A stretch of 64,000 nt of DNA, taken from assembly GCA_029204225.1 (NCBI GenBank), contig CM055095.1:67758319-67822318 (forward strand), given 5' to 3'. This document shows positions 1-10,519 of this stretch, in pieces. A program made the position numbers and the translations under genes. This DNA is from Diphasiastrum complanatum (Eukaryota; Streptophyta; Lycopodiopsida; Lycopodiales; Lycopodiaceae). The first letter of the stretch is position 1; each line of letters begins with the position of its first letter. The notes under the pieces were generated by a model. The model saw only the letters and a program-made list of their open reading frames with translations, made no database searches and was not told the origin of the DNA.

Positions 1-2570
1 TTAGAGGAACAAGCTGGATAGCTACTGAAATAAGCAGATTTCATAAGATGAACATGGTCATTGGTTTTTAAGGAACCTCAGCTAAGGGGTTTTAACTAGG
101 ATTGTCTCATTAAAAGGTTTTCTTTATCTTATGATTGTGTGGCTACTTTCTTCCAAAGCTAGTTCGGAAAATTACCACTCTCACGTAAGAGATTTTTTTT
201 TTCTTTGTTGAAGCAGGTGCATATCATAAAATCAAAACGTATAGTACATCAAAAGGAAAAAAGCTCCTCTGCCATGCAAGGGATTAAGCTCTCTTGTCTG
301 CAATAATCTTCCTAAGCTGTCGTAAACCTAAACTTACTCAACCACGAGGGTTGCCTATGTAAAGTGTTCTCTAGATCTTGAATGAAATAGACATCCTGCC
401 TGGCCATCATACAATATGTAGTGTCAGCGCTGTCCCCGATACTCGTAAGTATGTGATTTCCTTTGAATGCTAAAGTAAAAGAGCGACGAACCAGCCAAAG
501 CATGAAGATAAATAAGCCCGTTGTGTGTTCAACGGTGAAAAGCTTCTGTGAACATCCAAGGAAAAGTGCTTGTTCAACGTAAACTGTGGTGTATCAATGA
601 ACAACATGAGGTATGATATATCATATAGCTAACGTAGAATGACCTAGAGTTTCAGGACCAAGATGTTGTCATCAAGGTGTCCACGGCCTCCTTGATGTGG
701 GCCCGCAACGTGTTGGAGGCTGCTTGCAGAGCCAGCCTCTATACAGGTCGCATACCCAGTTAGGTGAATATCTTGAGCATGTGGCCATGTCTGGTGGGGT
801 TACTTTCCCCAGGCATCAACAAGTGCTTTGGCGAAACTGCCCTCCGGCAACTTAATGTTGTAACTTGTGAGCATTCGACTTCAGCTCCTTGAGCTCCTTC
901 AGTTCAATCGATCCACCCTTCTCGATTGATTCAAATCTGCAGCAAACCTTTCTCCGTTTCTGTAGCAGATTTGGAGCACTCCTCTAATTCGTGTCTGGAG
1001 CACTTTCATTGGATACTGGAGCGGATTGTAGAGCGCTTTCATTGGATTCTGAAGCTGTTTCATGTAAAGTTGAATTTTTGTAAAGCTTATTCTCAGAAAT
1101 TTTGTAATTTGTGCATAGGAAGAATCTCTGTAAAGCTTATTTTGAAAATTTTTGTACCATGTGCAAAGAAATATTTTTCCAAGGGGGGAGGTGATGATTG
1201 GTAGTTATTCACGGATTGTCTTTTGAGCGGATTTGGAGCTTTTGGCTTTTGCTTTGTGTTTTGCTCTTAGTTTTTTATGATCATCTTTTGGGAGATATGG
1301 AGTTCCTATCAACAAGGGTTTTTTCTTTGTGGATTGCTTATATGCTGGTTTGGAGCTCTCTCGCATAGATTTTGGAACAGTTTTTTGAGGATTTTCAAGT
1401 TTCGTTAGATACTGCCGTGGTTTTGTGTGAAGTTTTAGCTTTCTCAGCTAATTACCAAAAAAATGTAATTGCGTAAGGTTTGCCGCTTGGCAGATTTTCA
1501 AGAGTGCAGTGATTATCTTCGTTGTCCTGGAAAGTAGACTGTTTATTGAAGGACTGTACACATTTTGCTAGGGAATCAGATTTTAGGTTAAAAAGATGAC
1601 AATCTCTTTAATGGTTGACTTAGAGAGAATTTCAATGCAACACAGTACTTTGCTTTGTAACATATATGGACACAATGAATATTGATGATGTTGGTTTTCC
1701 TATGAAAACAGCTTTCCTACATTGTGTATATTGTTAGGCCTTAATGCCAGGATTAGGGATTGTTTCAATTGAGCATACTGAACCTTATTCTTTCATGTGA
1801 CAAAATTTCTCAGTCGTTTTGGTTTATTATTTGCTTTTGCTATTTTCCACATTATGTCTAGGCATACCTTAATGCTTTGCTTTTAGATGAATTGAATGCA
1901 GCATAGTATACCTTGTTCATTGATGCAATGAAAATTCATTATGCTCTTTGTTGTTGCTTTGCATATGTTTTAGATTATGTAGGTGATGTGAGGGTCACTG
2001 TTTCTTTTAGTTGATGTCAAATTCTTTGTGATGTCTGATAATGTTACACTCATAATCCTAGTCATCTCAAGTTGAGTTTGTATTATTAGACATTTTTGCC
2101 TATAAATTTCTCTCTTCGTTGTACATGCAAATCCTATTATCTCTACGCATCTCCATCTTCATTTAGCCATCTGAAAATGTACTTTTAATTTGCTCCAACT
2201 ATATCTATAGATAATCCAACATTTGATTTATGTTTTTGCTTGTTGCTGCATAGTGGCACTCCCTCTCCCACCATATGCATATTGGTTGATGCTCAATATT
2301 TGGAAAATTTGCTTTGTCATTCAATACATGAGAGACCTTGATAGTTTGATAATGAATTTCCTTCATTGCCATCCCATTTGAGTAGGCAACAAAGGAGATT
2401 CATCATCAAACTAATAAAATGGATCTAATTTCGAAATCAATCTCTCTTGAAATTTTTCTATCTTATTTTTCTATTCCAAAATCCTAACCATAAAAATTCT
2501 CTAACATTAAATACGATGCATGTATCACCTACTTCTCTATCACCTTGTGAAATGTGTCACCATTTGTGAG
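1..2570. other. Intergenic, no recognisable gene
   Basis: I find no domain, RNA gene or intact reading frame here. A minus-strand frame at 312-503 (63 codons) resembles nothing I know. Two diverged copies of a roughly 45-bp block containing TGTAAAGCTTATT lie at about 1075-1119 and 1125-1168. A purine run at 1181-1190 followed by TGATG could be a retrotransposon polypurine tract next to an LTR start, but I see no partner LTR. The rest is AT-rich sequence with short T runs. Confidence 0.5.
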
Positions 2571-2572
2571 AA

Positions 2573-2574
<2 letters not shown>

Positions 2575-2609
<35 letters not shown>
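2575..2609. repeat. (CT)n microsatellite
   Basis: Uninterrupted CT dinucleotide run of about 17 units. It is followed to about 2645 by two imperfect copies of a block built from ATGGACTCTCTACTCTCT, so the microsatellite has seeded a small compound repeat. Confidence 0.95.
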
Positions 2610-2611
<2 letters not shown>

Positions 2612-2995
2612 GGACTCTCTACTCTCTCTCATGGACTCTCTACTACATGCATATTTCTCTGTATTATACTTTGGTAAGCAATAAACTATAAGACTCCTAT
2701 GAAACCATGTTGGTTTTTGCCTCACCTAGTTACATAAACCCTCTTTTACCTTACACATTCTAAGGGGCCTTTTCAAAATTTGTGAAGAGTTGCTTAACAA
2801 GTTTCCTTTACACGATGGAGATTGCTACACTTGTTAAGGGTTGTAATCTAACGGTATGCAACCTTGCTAGCTTAGTGCTCAAAGATTATCTCATTAAATT
2901 ATAAGAAGGTGATTGCCTTTGTTCCATCCTCTTGAAGTCTCTTGCTCTCTCCTCTCTTTGCTCTCCCTATTGCGACACAATGACTCAAGCATGCT

Positions 2996-3216
2996 GTGTC
3001 AGAGTTGAATGCTACAGTCACTACTCTTCGGGGATCAAACCAAGAAATGTTAGAATCCATGGAAAAGTTGCGATCTGAGAGTTTAAAATCTGTTGTTGAT
3101 ATAAAAGTTATCAAAAAGGCAATGATGAAGAGGAAAACAAAGAGAGTACCAATGAAGAATATTGATGACTTATCTACACATAGCGGCAATCAGAAAAAAA
3201 GAATTCGAGCATTTAG
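2996..3216 (+). pseudogene. Exon-like fragment, unrecognised, predicted helical
   Basis: A 73-codon open stretch rich in Glu, Lys, Ser and Leu (for example QEMLESMEKLRSESLK) with the spacing of a coiled coil, ending in a basic patch. It stops being coding at ATTTAG|GTATGT, a good plant splice donor at 3217, so it may be one exon of a split gene. I find no partner exon: the next kilobase on this strand shows nothing. The start at 2996 is simply the first ATG and may not be real. It could be a captured host exon or part of a transposon. Function unknown. Confidence 0.3.
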
Positions 3217-3255
3217 GTATGTTTTCTTATAAACTGTTTATTTGATTTGTATTTG

Positions 3256-3495
3256 TCATTTAAGTTTGATTTGCAATTGATAACATGCATTATTAATTAA
3301 TTGAACATAAGTTGAGAATAGAAAAAATGAAAATTTGCATATGGCATAACGTACCTTTACACCATTTCGTTCTGGGCTGAATTTCATAACATGTCCAGGC
3401 TGACCACAATAGAAACAAACATTGGTCCTTCTAGCCTTTTTCCGAGACAACTTTTTCTTTTGTCTAAATTCAAATGTAGCTTTCCACGAACTCAA
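3256..3495 (-). pseudogene. Retroelement gag scrap with damaged CCHC zinc knuckle
   Basis: The minus strand encodes a lysine-rich stretch followed by CFYCGQPGHVMKFSPERN. This reads as a CX2CX4HX4C zinc knuckle whose last cysteine has become serine, so it could not bind zinc as usual. Knuckles like this sit at the end of retrotransposon gag proteins and bind RNA. The frame opens at an ATG just upstream of a Lys/Arg-rich tract and runs into non-homologous sequence after about 45 codons. No protease or reverse transcriptase follows in the same direction. Confidence 0.45.
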
Positions 3496-3929
3496 AGCCC
3501 AAGATCAAGAGTAGGATTGTTCGAGACCCACCATTTTGTACAAAAGATATTAATGACTTTTATTTTTAGCATGCAAGTATGAATAGATGCTCTTGAAACC
3601 AATGAGCAAATTTACAATAATAGCATATCTAAATGATAAAATAGTCAAACAAAGAGTTAGCATGGAGGGTTTAAGCCAATGAATGTTGGTTAAATCCCTA
3701 AACTACACAAACAAATAACTATACTTGTTTAGTTGAAACGCACAAAAATAATACATAGACGTTGATGGAGTTTCATATACATGATGGTAGTGATAAGAGC
3801 AGATTTGGCTGCATGTGCATAAACCTATCATTATTTTTTCTTAACATATTTTTGATGAAGAAATTGATGTTTTGAAAAATAAAATGGGTGTAAAAATATA
3901 TATATAATGTTCAAAGAATAGGATAACTT

Positions 3930-4180
3930 GCGACAAAGTCTAAAAAAGTGTTGCAAGAAATAAAGGCTTGACACTTATAAATTGGTTTGTTTCATATGAA
4001 GCAAAAGATATATCTAACATAAATATGCTAATATTGTTATTGCTAAAGTCTAAAGTGCTGCAAGAAATAAAGACTAGAGACCTATTGATTGGTATTATTT
4101 CTATGAAGCAAAGCATAGCACTCGACAAAGAACTACACGATCTTCATTTTTTGGGGCAAAAAATGCTCAAGTAGAGGGAG
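3930..4180 (+). pseudogene. 3' end of a retroelement, with internal tandem duplication
   Basis: A decayed frame (68 codons from 3968) ends 10 bp before a purine tract GTAGAGGGAG at 4171-4180 that abuts a TG-starting LTR. That order, coding end, polypurine tract, LTR, marks the 3' end of an LTR element. The block with AAGTCTAAA, then GCAAGAAATAAAG, then ATGAAGCAAA occurs twice, near 3935 and near 4045, so the frame contains two diverged copies of a roughly 110-bp unit. No catalytic motif survives, so copia or gypsy identity is open. Confidence 0.4.
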
Positions 4181-4471
4181 TGTCATGTGTTGCATGTAAT
4201 TAGCCCATGAGGTCACTAAATGCAATGTTAAATATAGCCATGGAGCTAAATTAGACTAGATTTAGTCAATAGGACTGTTAATAAAGTGGCTCGAACAATC
4301 TCGCTACGTTTGTAAATAGCGATATTGTAATAATGGTTCTAAGGCCCAATTTAGATAAATAAGGCCCATTGATCAATGGTGTGCTAGCTAGTATATGATT
4401 GATTGACATTGTCCAATTGCTCGTCTTTTCTTTTTGATTCGAGGAAGTAGCACCATTCTTGTTTCTAGACA
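4181..4471 (+). mobile_element. LTR shared by two retroelement bodies
   Basis: Begins TGTCATGTG directly after a polypurine tract and ends TTTCTAGACA directly before TTGGTGGGCTTC, which sits where a primer binding site should. The ends TGTC and GACA are inverted, as in LTRs. Length is 291 bp. Upstream is a retroelement tail and downstream a gypsy gag in the same direction, so one LTR serves two bodies. A diverged antisense copy of much of it lies at about 46880-47075. Confidence 0.6.
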
Positions 4472-5371
4472 TTGGTGGGCTTCTCTATAGTTGCTGTTTT
4501 TTCTAGAGGCATTTTGTTTAGTATCAAGAAATATTTGTTAGATGATTATGAACATTTCCAAAAACTTTCGGGATTGACCATGACTAAAGGCCTTGATCAA
4601 TTCATTCAAGACTTCCATGATTATCTAAATCCTCTCTATAGTGAGATACCTCCTAAAATTTAGATGCTCATGTTTATTAATGGTTTACCTAAAGACTATC
4701 AAGTGGATGTTAGAAGAAACCATCCTATTACCCTAGAAGATGCTATTAGGGCTGCAAATTTTTTTGATGACACTCCTAAGCCATTTAAGAGTCATCACCC
4801 TAATGGGCAAAAGAAGGGTTTCCAATTTAAGAGAAAGGATAAAGAAGTTACAAATGAGGCATCTTCAAATCCTAATTCTAAGAAACCCGAACACCACTTC
4901 AATAAACATCAAGGTGGCAAGAAAGACCTAGCGGAAGCTCGAAAGAAGAATCTATGCTTCGAGTGCAATGGAGAGGGTCACCTTGCACGAGATTGTGTCA
5001 AGAACAAAGCCTCAACTTCAGGTATCATATCTCAAAGTAATGAGATGGATATTTATTTTCTTAGTTCAATGTTTTATGGACCTAATGACCTAATTTGCAT
5101 TAAGGGTAAAATTGGAAGACATGTCGTTAATGTACTTTTTGGCACGGGATCCACTCATAATTTTATAAATACAAATTTGGTGCAGATGCTAAACCTTCCT
5201 ATCAAAAAAAGTGAGAAGAAATATTGTGTGACAATGGCGTCTGGATGTAATTTTGAACCCATGGATTATGTGGTTCCTAATGTATCATTGCACATACAGT
5301 ATTATTATGAAAAACTTGAATTTCATGCCGTTAATTTGGCAAATGTGGATCTGGTTCTTGGGCAACAATAA
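4472..5371 (+). pseudogene. gag-pr: Ty3/gypsy gag and aspartic protease, inactive
   Basis: Two abutting frames (4472-4663 and 4664-5371, split by one in-frame TAG) encode a retrotransposon gag C-terminal region, then a CCHC zinc knuckle CFECNGEGHLARDC (about 4957-4998), then a retroviral-type aspartic protease. The protease signature is VLFGTGSTHNFI, where the family has Asp-Thr-Gly: GGC at 5141-5143 replaces the catalytic Asp codon with Gly. The protease would normally cut the polyprotein during particle maturation. The gag N-terminus is missing. Gypsy rather than copia is inferred from the gag-PR-RT continuity and the RT that follows. Confidence 0.85.
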
Positions 5372-5392
5372 CATTATGATAAGAATAAATCA

Positions 5393-6067
5393 TTGAAAAT
5401 TGATTTTATTGAAAAGTCTTTAACTTTTATGCATGCTTGTTCTTTAATAAAGATTAGTGTTAGTTTAAGTGTTGATGCTTTTGGTATTAAACCTTATTCT
5501 AAGCATGAGCTTAATTCTTTAATAAAGAACATAGAGTATAAATTTTATTTATGTTTTCACAAGAATTTAATTTGTTGCAATGATGAAATTCTTAAACTCA
5601 ATATCATGAATATACCTAGTGAGAACACTCCTGAATTTGAAGCCTATAGTGAACTTAGGCAAGAATTCAATGAGGTTTTTCTAGATCTTCTTGTAGGTTT
5701 ACCACCTGAAAGGTCTGTAGATCACAAAATTGACCTTATACCTGGGTCAATTTCGATTGTACAACACCCTTATAGGATGAGTGCATCAGAAGAGACTGAG
5801 GTACAAAGGCAATTAAGTGAGTATCTAGGGAAAGGGTGGGTCAAACCTAATAAGTCTCCTTGGGCATCACCAGCAGTTTTGGTCGCCAAGAAGGATGGGA
5901 CTATAAGGTTTTGTGTGAACTATAAAAGTTGAACAAAGTTACAATTAAGAATAGGTATCCACTACCGCGAATGGATGACCTGATAGATTATCTTGGTGGT
6001 GCAAGGTACTTTACCAAGATAGATCTAAGATCAGGGTATCATCAGATTCACATTAAGGTAGAGGATA
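5393..6067 (+). pseudogene. pol: Ty3/gypsy reverse transcriptase, N-terminal part
   Basis: Continues the gypsy polyprotein. An intact 179-codon frame contains the RT entry region (VDHKIDLIPG, YRMS, ASPAVLVAKKDGTIRFCVNY), breaks with a frameshift at about 5932, then resumes as RYPLPRMDD and [16 protein letters not shown]. Homology ends near 6067 at a TGA, before the YVDD catalytic loop, so fingers and part of the palm are present and the active centre is not. The rest of pol and the 3' LTR are absent. Confidence 0.85.
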
Positions 6068-6875
6068 TGTGAAGGATTTCATATCATTTATGATTCAATC
6101 CACAAAAAGACCTTGGGTTACAAAAGAAGTTACTCTACCAATCTCACCAATGACGAGCAATATGCATTCGCCCTTTCTATCTATGGTTGCTTTGTATGCA
6201 AAAAATCATATACTAGATAAAACACCATTTATCAACATCTTTATTACAATGCTAAATGATATTTCAACTAATTACTATGATTTCATATAAGGTTATATAG
6301 GTCACACACCAACAATTAAAAAGATTTATCATATAGGTCACATATCACTAAGGTCCTCAATATAACATAAATGCTTTTGATCATATATCTAAATGATCCC
6401 ATGCAACCATTTAAGAGGCCACATGACAAAAGCAAAAAAAATTCATTTGACCATGTAATTATGTCATCAAATTATCAAATCTATGACACCTAGATTATTA
6501 ATAAACTAAATGTTTTATGACATCACCGATTTGACATAATTTTATGTCATAAAATCTTTAAAAACTTGTCAAATTACTTGTTTAATAATAATATGTACTA
6601 TTTCTTATCTCATGATTTTGTCTTGTATGTCATATCTCATGAAAAATAAAATTTATAACAATGTAAAACTAGTTTCAACAATTAAATACTACCATAATGA
6701 CCTTTGAATTGATTTTTTTACATTCCATCATATTAAAAAAAATATATTTTTATGTAAAATCCTACAATAAAATATTCTCATAAAATCTAGAAAAGATTAT
6801 GAGAATATTGAATGACATTTGAAGCATGCAAGCCCATGTGGGGGACTCTCTCACGTGCCAAGAGAGGGAAAAAAA
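6068..6875. other. AT-rich spacer
   Basis: No gene seen. A 73-codon frame at 6069-6290 has no recognisable content. The stretch 6440-6600 repeats TATGTCAT and its complement several times (TTATGACATCACC, ATTTTATGTCATAAAAT), giving weak hairpins only. Confidence 0.5.
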
Positions 6876-6951
6876 TGCGTGGAACATCCACGCGTGGATA
6901 TTGAGTGGATTATCCATGTGTGGATAACTTTTGCGTGGATAATCCACACGA
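6876..6951. repeat. Left cluster of GTGGATAATCCAC palindromes
   Basis: Overlapping copies of GCGTGGA..ATCCACGC and GTGGATTATCCAT motifs in both orientations. The 23-base start (GCGTGGAACATCCACGCG and following bases) reappears almost exactly at 9614 in the right-hand cluster. The two clusters flank the spliced gene at 7285-8424 and may be the subterminal repeats of one DNA transposon. Confidence 0.6.
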
Positions 6952-7284
6952 CACTTGAATGCCAATAAAATAGCATTTCCGCGAGCATTCTTGCTCCTCT
7001 TCTTTTGCTTTCAAGTTTTACAGGTTTTCTAATCTAGTGTTTAGTGCTCTTGCTTGCTATTGCTCTTCTAAGCTCTATAGATCTTGCTTGCTTGCTTTTG
7101 GTTGCTCTTCATTGCTAGTGATCTTGCTCTTGCTTTTGCTTGCTCTATTGATATTTTTTGTTCTTGCTTACTATCAATCTATTGCTTTCTATTCATTGCT
7201 TACTCTTCTAATCTAAAAGTCTTCAATACTCTTTCACACCCATTCTCCACTACTTTCTAACTTTTAAAGTTTTTCTTTGATACA

Positions 7285-8424
7285 ATGTCTTCAAGTGGTA
7301 GGTCAAGTCGAAGGTCAAGTGGGAGACCATCTAGGAGAAGAGCTCGTGAGGAGCCCGAAGAATATAATCAAGAGTGGTTTGAGAATCTACCTCCTCAATA
7401 AAGAGATAGAATCAAAAATCTTGTGTTATCTTCTTCGGGTGAATCATCTGAGAGAAGAGCTTCTGAAGGTGCCCCTTCCCAAGAATCGTGTAGTGTGTAT
7501 TATGATCTTAATCCACGTGGTGGAGTTATAAAAAATACGTGTGGCAATGTAGTTCATGCCCGTTTGCATGATTTAGTTGCTTTATATTTTGGTAAAGATT
7601 ACATGATCGATTGATCCTCCCAATCGCTTGAAGACAAAAATAAAATAATAGAGACTTTGTATTCTGAATTCCCTCAATCCAATGCTTTTAGTAGGACCTG
7701 GGCCTTGAATACAATGTGCCTTTGGATTCGAAACAAAAGGCAATTGATGAGAAGAGCCATGAGGAATCCCAAGAATCCCATGAAGCCTGGATGGTGCTCC
7801 AAAAGGGATTGGAGGAAGGTGAAAGGGGAATTGTTGCAAAACAATCTCCAAAAGTATGAATAACAACATAGGGCCGCTGCCGAGAAGCTCTTAAAACATG
7901 GCCAAAGTCACTTGGGATCGGGAGGAAGGGGCAATCTAGAGGCCCAATTTGTAAGTGCAATATTTTTTAATATGAATCTATTTTTGTAGTGAGATTGTTA
8001 ATGTTTTTTTATTGCTAAACTATATTGTATTGCTAAACTATGTTTTTTTGTTGAATGTAGCTTAGTGATTTTGGAAGACACATGACCGCCGCGGAGTACA
8101 AGCAAGGTTACGATCATGGATGTGCCAGTTTTAAGGCTTTTATGGAATCCCATGGATTGTATCTCATCGTAAACTCTTAACCTTTATTGTTTTGTGATTG
8201 TTTACTTTGTGGTTTACAAGTAAGTTTAATCTCAATTTAGTTAAATCTTTGATTCTATTTTGTAGAGAGGCTCTATAACTTCAAGTGTTCGTGATGTGAA
8301 AGAAAATGTGGAAGAGAACATGGAAGAGTACATGAATGAGAGCGAAGGGGAGTTTGAAGATGTGGACACCAACGTACACCTACAAGATGAAGGAGGTGAG
8401 GAGGGAGGAAGTGATGATGAGTAG
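7285..8424 (+). pseudogene. Spliced transposon-associated gene, family not recognised
   Basis: A coherent split gene can be read. The first exon opens with ATG at 7285 and a Ser/Arg-rich head, has one in-frame TAA at 7399, and continues to about 7612 (DLNPRGGVIKNTCGNVVHAR). A frameshifted part runs on to 7950. Exon 8061-8168 (36 codons, HMTAAEYKQGYDHGCASFKA) and exon 8266-8424 (53 codons, very acidic tail, TAG) follow, bounded by GTAAGT..GTAG and GTAAAC..GTAG introns, all phase 0, so the exons join in frame. The style (basic head, acidic tail, flanking palindrome clusters) suggests an accessory protein of a CACTA-like transposon, but that is inference. No DDE catalytic domain is visible. Confidence 0.5.
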
Positions 8425-9208
8425 AGGTTTTTAAATTAAATGTAAGGCCTTGTAGAAGGCAATGTAGGAAGAGAGAATTTATTCTCTCATCAATGTACTT
8501 GTTTTTAAATCAATCGTTATAATGTTTTGGCATCACATCATTCTTGCAAAATTTTTGAATGCATATATTTTTAATCCATGAATGCAAATGTATAGTCCAT
8601 TGAATGCATATCTATTGATGTACTCAATGCAATGTATAGTCTATTTAATGCACATCTATGCAATGCAAATGTATCCATTGATTAATTCAATGCAATGTAT
8701 CTATTTCAGCACATGATTTGCATGCTAGAATGCACAATAAAAAGTAATGGAAAGCACAATGGAAAGTAATGGAAACCACAATATAATGCATCAATAGATA
8801 ACACATTAAGCTATCAGCTAAATATCAAATGAATCAAAATAAATGTGAATTTACCTTTACTATTGTATCTCCATTGTTTTACAATCTTTGCTTTTCCTTT
8901 TGCATGCACTTGATCTTTGAATCCTTTGCAATGAAAGCTTATTTTTCCATTTTCATATCCAAACCTACATCACAAACAAAAAAGATCTTAAAACTTATGA
9001 TCACAAAACACATACTATTAACATCCATCAATGAACAAAAAATCCTAAACACTATCAATCTTCTCACTCATATTCATCCTCATCTCATTCTCACTCCCAT
9101 CTATACTCTCTTTTTCTCTCTCTCACACAACACAAAAATAGAAAGTCACCTCTAGTTTCGGAGCGAACCACATTTTGGTTCGCGCTAAATGTTTTTTTTT
9201 TGGACAAA
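8425..9208. other. AT-rich 3' flank of the spliced gene
   Basis: No further gene. Simple direct repeats of AATGCA-type words fill 8560-8720. A small perfect hairpin, GCGAACC at 9163-9169 and GGTTCGC at 9177-9183 with a 7-base loop, lies just before the right-hand palindrome cluster. Confidence 0.5.
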
Positions 9209-9444
9209 AAATTTTGCGTGGATTATCCACGCGTGGATAATCCACGCAAATTCCAGAAACCTATTTGCGTGGATACCGCGTGGATATAAAAAAAAATTTA
9301 TCCACGCGGTATCCACGGCCTCAACTCTCTGAATTTAGTGTGGATAAAGCGAATTTTGCATGGATAATCCACGCGTGGATAATTATCCACGCGATATCCA
9401 CGCAATATCCACGCGAAAGCCGAGCCTTTTTTATTTAATTTTTA
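9209..9444. repeat. Right cluster of GCGTGGATAATCCACGC palindromes
   Basis: Dense inverted and direct copies of GCGTGGATTATCCACGC and related words. It includes a perfect 19-bp stem: 9268-9286 pairs with 9299-9317 across a 12-base A/T loop. Another strong unit is TGGATAATCCACGCGTGG near 9362. No coding content. Confidence 0.8.
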
Positions 9445-9832
9445 CTATGGCGTGGATAATCCACACGTGGATTATCCACACGAAATTAGAATTCTTATTT
9501 CCGACTCTGGGTGTCGGAGGTTTGCCCGGCTGCCGGTAGTCGGACTTGGCGTGGATAATCCACGCATTTTGAATTTCACGACATTCGGCTTATCTGCTGT
9601 CGGAAATGACATTTGCGTGGAACATCCACGCGTGGATAATCCACGCGCTTGTATCCACGCGTATATCCAAGCCAATCCACGGCTATATCCACGTGAATTT
9701 TTTTTGCCCACGCGTCCTCCTTTGTATTGTGCGTGGATATTTGCGTGGATATTTGCTATATGTGTTGAACTCGAGTTGTGGTGAATTCTAATTTCGTGTG
9801 GATAATCCATGCGTGGATTATCCACGCCATAG
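9445..9832. mobile_element. MITE with 50-bp terminal inverted repeats
   Basis: The first 50 bp (9445-9494, starting CTATGGCGTGG) and the last 50 bp (9783-9832, ending CCACGCCATAG) are inverted repeats matching at about 48 of 50 positions. The 388-bp element has no credible gene; long frames on both strands only reflect its palindromic repeats. Each terminal repeat is itself built of GTGGATAATCCAC palindromes, and more copies lie inside. I cannot define a clean target site duplication, so the superfamily is open. Confidence 0.75.
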
Positions 9833-10249
9833 AACTCAAGTTTCATACACATGTACATATCTTCATTTCAATAAAGCAGATTGGTTCTCTTGTGAAATGG
9901 ATTTATGAATGTCCTTGCTCTCTATCACTTTTCCTCCATCTTTCATGCTTTCTTTGGATTTATCAATTGTTGGATTTGTTTGTTTTTGGAATTGTATGTT
10001 CTTATGTTTTTATGAGAGAGAAAGGGAGAGATAGAAAGAGTAAGCTATCTTTATTGTGGATCTTAGTGTAAATGGTTGTGGTGTTAATGCTTAGGGTTAA
10101 TGGATATTAGAGTTAGATGTAGATCTTTCATTCATGCTGAAATCTGAAATATGCTATCGCTCTCATGGGAACGTACCTACGCGTGACAACTAACTTCATC
10201 TCCTTGATGCTAGATTGATTAGATCTTGGGTTGAGGATAGGCAAGGAAA
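9833..10249. other. Spacer, no gene seen
   Basis: Short T-rich sequence with a purine tract (AGAGAGAAAGGGAGAGATAG, about 10014-10033). Nothing recognisable on either strand. Confidence 0.5.
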
Positions 10250-10510
10250 GAAACCCACTATAGAGGCTCACTCATGAAGTGTTATGGTGGATACATGGCA
10301 ACCGTAGGACAAAGAAGGAGGAGACATGCAAGCAAATGTTGATCACTCACATTTATTGTTTGTTTGATGTATTTTTTCAGAGAGTTCAGAGTTGGAAGCA
10401 TGGAAAAATCATCTCATTTATATTCTTTGTGATTCTTCATTGCTCATTGAAGTGGTATTGTATCATTTTGTGAGGAAGCAAGTCATTGCAAAGGAGGTGG
10501 AGCTTCAACA
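10250..10510 (+). pseudogene. Copia RNase H end, inverted relative to its neighbours
   Basis: The plus strand shows YHFVRKQVIAKEVELQH near 10462-10510, the tail of a copia RNase H, preceded by a stretch (about 10250-10400) that matches, as reverse complement, the sequence at about 21060-21260 almost word for word (for example GAGGAGACATGCAAGCAAA). The neighbouring copia pieces at 10520-11302 read on the minus strand, so this piece has been inverted or comes from another copy. Several stops; not functional. Confidence 0.6.
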
Positions 10511-10519
10511 TTTGTTCTA

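Noticed and set aside
7277-7531. 84-codon frame starting at 7277 as the gene start
   Set aside because: The ATG at 7285 lies in the frame that continues to VVHAR and matches the Ser/Arg-rich head; the other frame has no continuation.
9209-9832. TTATCCACA words look like bacterial DnaA boxes and the cluster like an origin
   Set aside because: They are part of the transposon-type palindrome GTGGATAATCCAC, and the surrounding DNA is plant nuclear with introns and retrotransposons. No bacterial or plastid gene is near.
9452-9858. Two opposing 110-128 codon frames as overlapping genes
   Set aside because: They mirror each other because the DNA is an inverted repeat; the encoded words (DNPRV, WIIHA) are the palindrome translated.
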